A stretch of 64,000 nt of DNA from Faecalicatena fissicatena (GTDB lineage: Bacteria; Bacillota; Clostridia; Lachnospirales; Lachnospiraceae), in assembly GCA_001028025.1 (NCBI GenBank), contig LDAQ01000086.1, positions 19,608 to 83,607 of the forward strand, in the 5' to 3' direction. The notes under the pieces were generated by a model. That model saw nothing but the letters and a program-made list of their open reading frames with translations. It searched no databases and was not told the origin of the DNA. How positions within the stretch are numbered: position 1 is the first letter of the stretch; each line of letters begins with the position of its first letter. This document shows positions 61,921 through 64,000 of the stretch, piece after piece. The position numbers and the translations under genes are program-made.

Positions 61921-63894
61921 CTACATCCCTTCTTTTAACACATTATGATCCCTCAGCAGCTTTTCCACAACCGTTCCTTTCACCAGACCAATGACAGGCT
62001 TTTTCAATACATTCAGCGGCCCCGGAAGGTTCATTTCAAGCGGTGATTTTCCATCCATCAATTTAACAGAGCTGTCCAGAAGCTCACGTACATCATAGAC
62101 GCTTCCCCATACTTCCGGGACGCCTCTGTCCACCCCGAGCAGTCCATATACAGCTTCCATTGCAGTTCTTACCGAATATTCTGTTGTAAAGACTGTGTCC
62201 CTTGGTGTCTGGGCGAATTGTCCGAGAAAAGCAAAGTTCACACAGCCATCCGGAATAACATCCGGGCGGTCTCCCTTTGTTCTTGGCATGAAAAATGCTG
62301 TAATGTACGGCATCATCGTAGGAACGCAGACCGCACTCTTTTCTGCCAGTTCCGGAATCTTCTCAACCGGAACGCCGATGTGGAACAGCCATTCTTCCGT
62401 GATTTCTTTTCCGGTGCAGTCTTTCATAGGTTTCTTCACATAGTCCCCGGGTACGTCTGTAAATAATCCATATACCCACACGCAGACCTTTTCCGGATCC
62501 TGTCCTTTAAACTGTCCCTGTCTGTTAATTGTCCAGCTCATCAGCCATTTAGAATCTCTGCAGCTGACGATTCCGCCTGTTACGACATTACCGCTTCTTG
62601 GGTCACGCTTACAGATATTGGTAATGTAAGGAATGATTTTATCATCCTGCGTTGTAATCGTAGCTGATTCCCAATTGGTTTTGGGAATATCGGAACAGAA
62701 CTTCTCCGGACGTCCAAATGCAGGATCCTGTTTTGCGATATTCTTCCAGAGACTCCAGCATCCGCTGGTCCTGACTTCTGCATCACCATTAGGTGCATGA
62801 TCCTGGTCTCCGTAGATGGTTCCTTCTGTACAGCTTCCATTTGTTACAAATACAAGATCATTATCCGTGAGCAGGATTCCCTTTTCCACACCTTTTACTT
62901 TACACTCAATCGCTGTTGCAGTTTTTTTACTGCCCTTGCAGTCAAAAATTACATTTGTCACTTCTGTATTAAACTGGAAGTCTACTCCTGCTGCCTCTAA
63001 ATATCTTTGCATTGGAAGAATGAGAGACTCATACTGGTTATACTTTGTGAATTTTAACGCGCTGAAATCCGGGAGTCCCGCAATATGATGGATAAATCTC
63101 TGAAAATACAGTTTCATTTCCAGTGCACTGTGCCAGTTTTCAAAAGCAAACATCGTTCTCCAGTATAACCAGAATGTGGAATCAAACACTTCTTCGTCAA
63201 ACACATCCTCTATGGTTTTGTCATACAGGTCCTCATCTTTTGTCATGAAGAGCTTCATAATCTCCATACAGCCTTTCTGGCTCAGGTTGAATTTCCCGTC
63301 TGTATGGGCATCCTCCCCCCTGTTCACGGTTGCCCTGCACAGTGAATAGTTCGGGTCATGTTTGTTCAGCCAGTAGAACTCATCTAATACGGAAGCATCC
63401 GGCCTTTCAATGGATGGGATACTCCGGAACAAATCCCACAGACACTCAAAGTGGTCTTCCATCTCACGCCCGCCGCGCATGATATAACCGCGGGTGGAGT
63501 CGTAAATACCATCGCAGGCCCCTCCTGCTATATCCATAGCTTCCAGAATATGGATGTGAGAACCCTCCATCTGGCCGTCCCTTACTAAGAAACATGCCGC
63601 TGCCAGAGATGCCAGGCCGCTTCCAACAATGTATGCATGTTTTTCGTCCACGCCTTCCGGCTTTTCAGGACGTGCAAATGCTTCATAATTTCCATTTGTG
63701 TAATAGATTCCTTTGCTGTTTTTCCCGTGCTTACCGCGCTCCGTATTTCTGTATTCATTTTCCACGGATGCTGTTGTTTTTTCTTTAACGTCTTCCTCTT
63801 TACTCTCTTTTGCTTTCTTTGCATATAATACAGCTGCACCTGCGCCAACTGCAATTGCAGAAGCAACGCCTAATTTCGTTCCTTTTTTTGCCAT
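61921..63894 (-). CDS. ohyA: oleate hydratase (FAD-dependent, MCRA family) with N-terminal hydrophobic extension
   Basis: 657 residues from ATG 63894, with AAGGTGG eight bases upstream. The FAD motif IVGSGLASLAAACFLVRDG comes after a roughly 85-residue extension. Family stretches include GGREMEDHFECLWDLF, FENWHSALEMK and FLGQFAQTPRDTVFTTEYS. It hydrates oleic and related unsaturated fatty acids to hydroxy fatty acids, a detoxification reaction in gut bacteria. The extension contains a hydrophobic segment (about 8-24, LGVASAIAVGAGAAVLY) followed by Lys/Glu-rich sequence, suggesting membrane association. A promoter and a terminator flank it, so it is monocistronic. Confidence 0.95.
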   Translation of the reverse strand: MAKKGTKLGVASAIAVGAGAAVLYAKKAKESKEEDVKEKTTASVENEYRNTERGKHGKNSKGIYYTNGNYEAFARPEKPEGVDEKHAYIVGSGLASLAAACFLVRDGQMEGSHIHILEAMDIAGGACDGIYDSTRGYIMRGGREMEDHFECLWDLFRSIPSIERPDASVLDEFYWLNKHDPNYSLCRATVNRGEDAHTDGKFNLSQKGCMEIMKLFMTKDEDLYDKTIEDVFDEEVFDSTFWLYWRTMFAFENWHSALEMKLYFQRFIHHIAGLPDFSALKFTKYNQYESLILPMQRYLEAAGVDFQFNTEVTNVIFDCKGSKKTATAIECKVKGVEKGILLTDNDLVFVTNGSCTEGTIYGDQDHAPNGDAEVRTSGCWSLWKNIAKQDPAFGRPEKFCSDIPKTNWESATITTQDDKIIPYITNICKRDPRSGNVVTGGIVSCRDSKWLMSWTINRQGQFKGQDPEKVCVWVYGLFTDVPGDYVKKPMKDCTGKEITEEWLFHIGVPVEKIPELAEKSAVCVPTMMPYITAFFMPRTKGDRPDVIPDGCVNFAFLGQFAQTPRDTVFTTEYSVRTAMEAVYGLLGVDRGVPEVWGSVYDVRELLDSSVKLMDGKSPLEMNLPGPLNVLKKPVIGLVKGTVVEKLLRDHNVLKEGM

Positions 63895-63950
63895 CGCTGT
63901 TACCACCTTTCCAACATATATAAATTCACATGATCTCTTGCTTCGGCTAT

Positions 63951-63979
63951 ATCATAACTCTGCCGTTTTTTTATCGCAA
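63951..63979 (-). promoter_or_regulatory. promoter of the oleate hydratase gene
   Basis: On the minus strand TTGCGA (63979-63974) and TATGAT (63956-63951) are 17 bases apart, about 57 bases before the start codon. Confidence 0.75.
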
Positions 63980-64000
63980 TTTACAAAACAGGGGATTTGA

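Noticed and set aside
1..64000. CRISPR arrays, prophage, rRNA genes and complete insertion sequences
   Set aside because: No regularly spaced repeats, transposase, phage structural or rRNA sequences were seen; the only mobile-type sequence is the small MITE-like element.

Overview
The window looks like the chromosome of an anaerobic, spore-forming Clostridia bacterium, most probably a gut Lachnospiraceae. This rests on the strong AGGAGG-type ribosome binding sites, Firmicute-style promoters, a complete-looking anaerobic (early cobalt insertion) cobalamin pathway, a KtrAB potassium system, a LysM-GH18 spore-type hydrolase, an oleate hydratase and a host-glycan locus. Almost all genes lie on the minus strand; only tRNA-Gly, a LacI-type regulator and a diguanylate cyclase are on the plus strand.

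Layout. 1-3602: potassium uptake operon (membrane-anchored RCK-like protein, KtrB, KtrA, KdpD-like sensor kinase cut by the window edge). 3785-3855: tRNA-Gly(CCC). 4061-13272: a visibly AT-richer glycan island with a LacI regulator facing an operon of secreted GH98 endo-beta-galactosidase with two fucolectin-type modules, an ABC sugar importer and an intracellular GH95 fucosidase. This looks like capture of histo-blood-group (fucosylated) glycans. A promoter and a perfect 20-bp palindromic operator precede GH98. 13827-40320: a minus-strand cobalamin operon of 26 genes headed by a cobalamin riboswitch. It holds cobalt ECF importer cbiMNQO, cbiK, cbiD, cbiL, cbiF, cbiH, cbiET, cbiA, cobT, cobS, cobC, cbiB, cobD, cbiP, hemC, cobA-hemD, an embedded oligopeptide/nickel-type ABC transporter, a tandem double cobU, cbiC, the precorrin-2 dehydrogenase and a small unknown protein. 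cobO and cbiJ lie just upstream. No cbiG is visible.

42097-44005: a membrane diguanylate cyclase and a cytoplasmic-looking Cu/Zn SOD converge on a very large nested palindrome. 44083-50702: a corrinoid methyl-transfer operon (radical SAM protein, UroD-type methyltransferase fused to a thioredoxin-like domain, CobW GTPase, B12-binding corrinoid protein, RamA/RACo-type activator) with a second cobalamin riboswitch placed inside it, just before the activator. 50861-51976: LysM-GH18. 52020-61630: a signalling cluster of two multi-PAS hybrid kinases, an Hpt protein and a REC-GGDEF-EAL protein; two neighbouring genes are each interrupted by one in-frame stop codon. 61921-63894: oleate hydratase.

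The most interesting items are the corrinoid operon, the two in-frame nonsense codons, the MITE-like element with target duplication between cbiK and cbiD, the 257-bp nested palindrome, the double CobU, and the peptide/nickel-type transporter embedded in the B12 operon.
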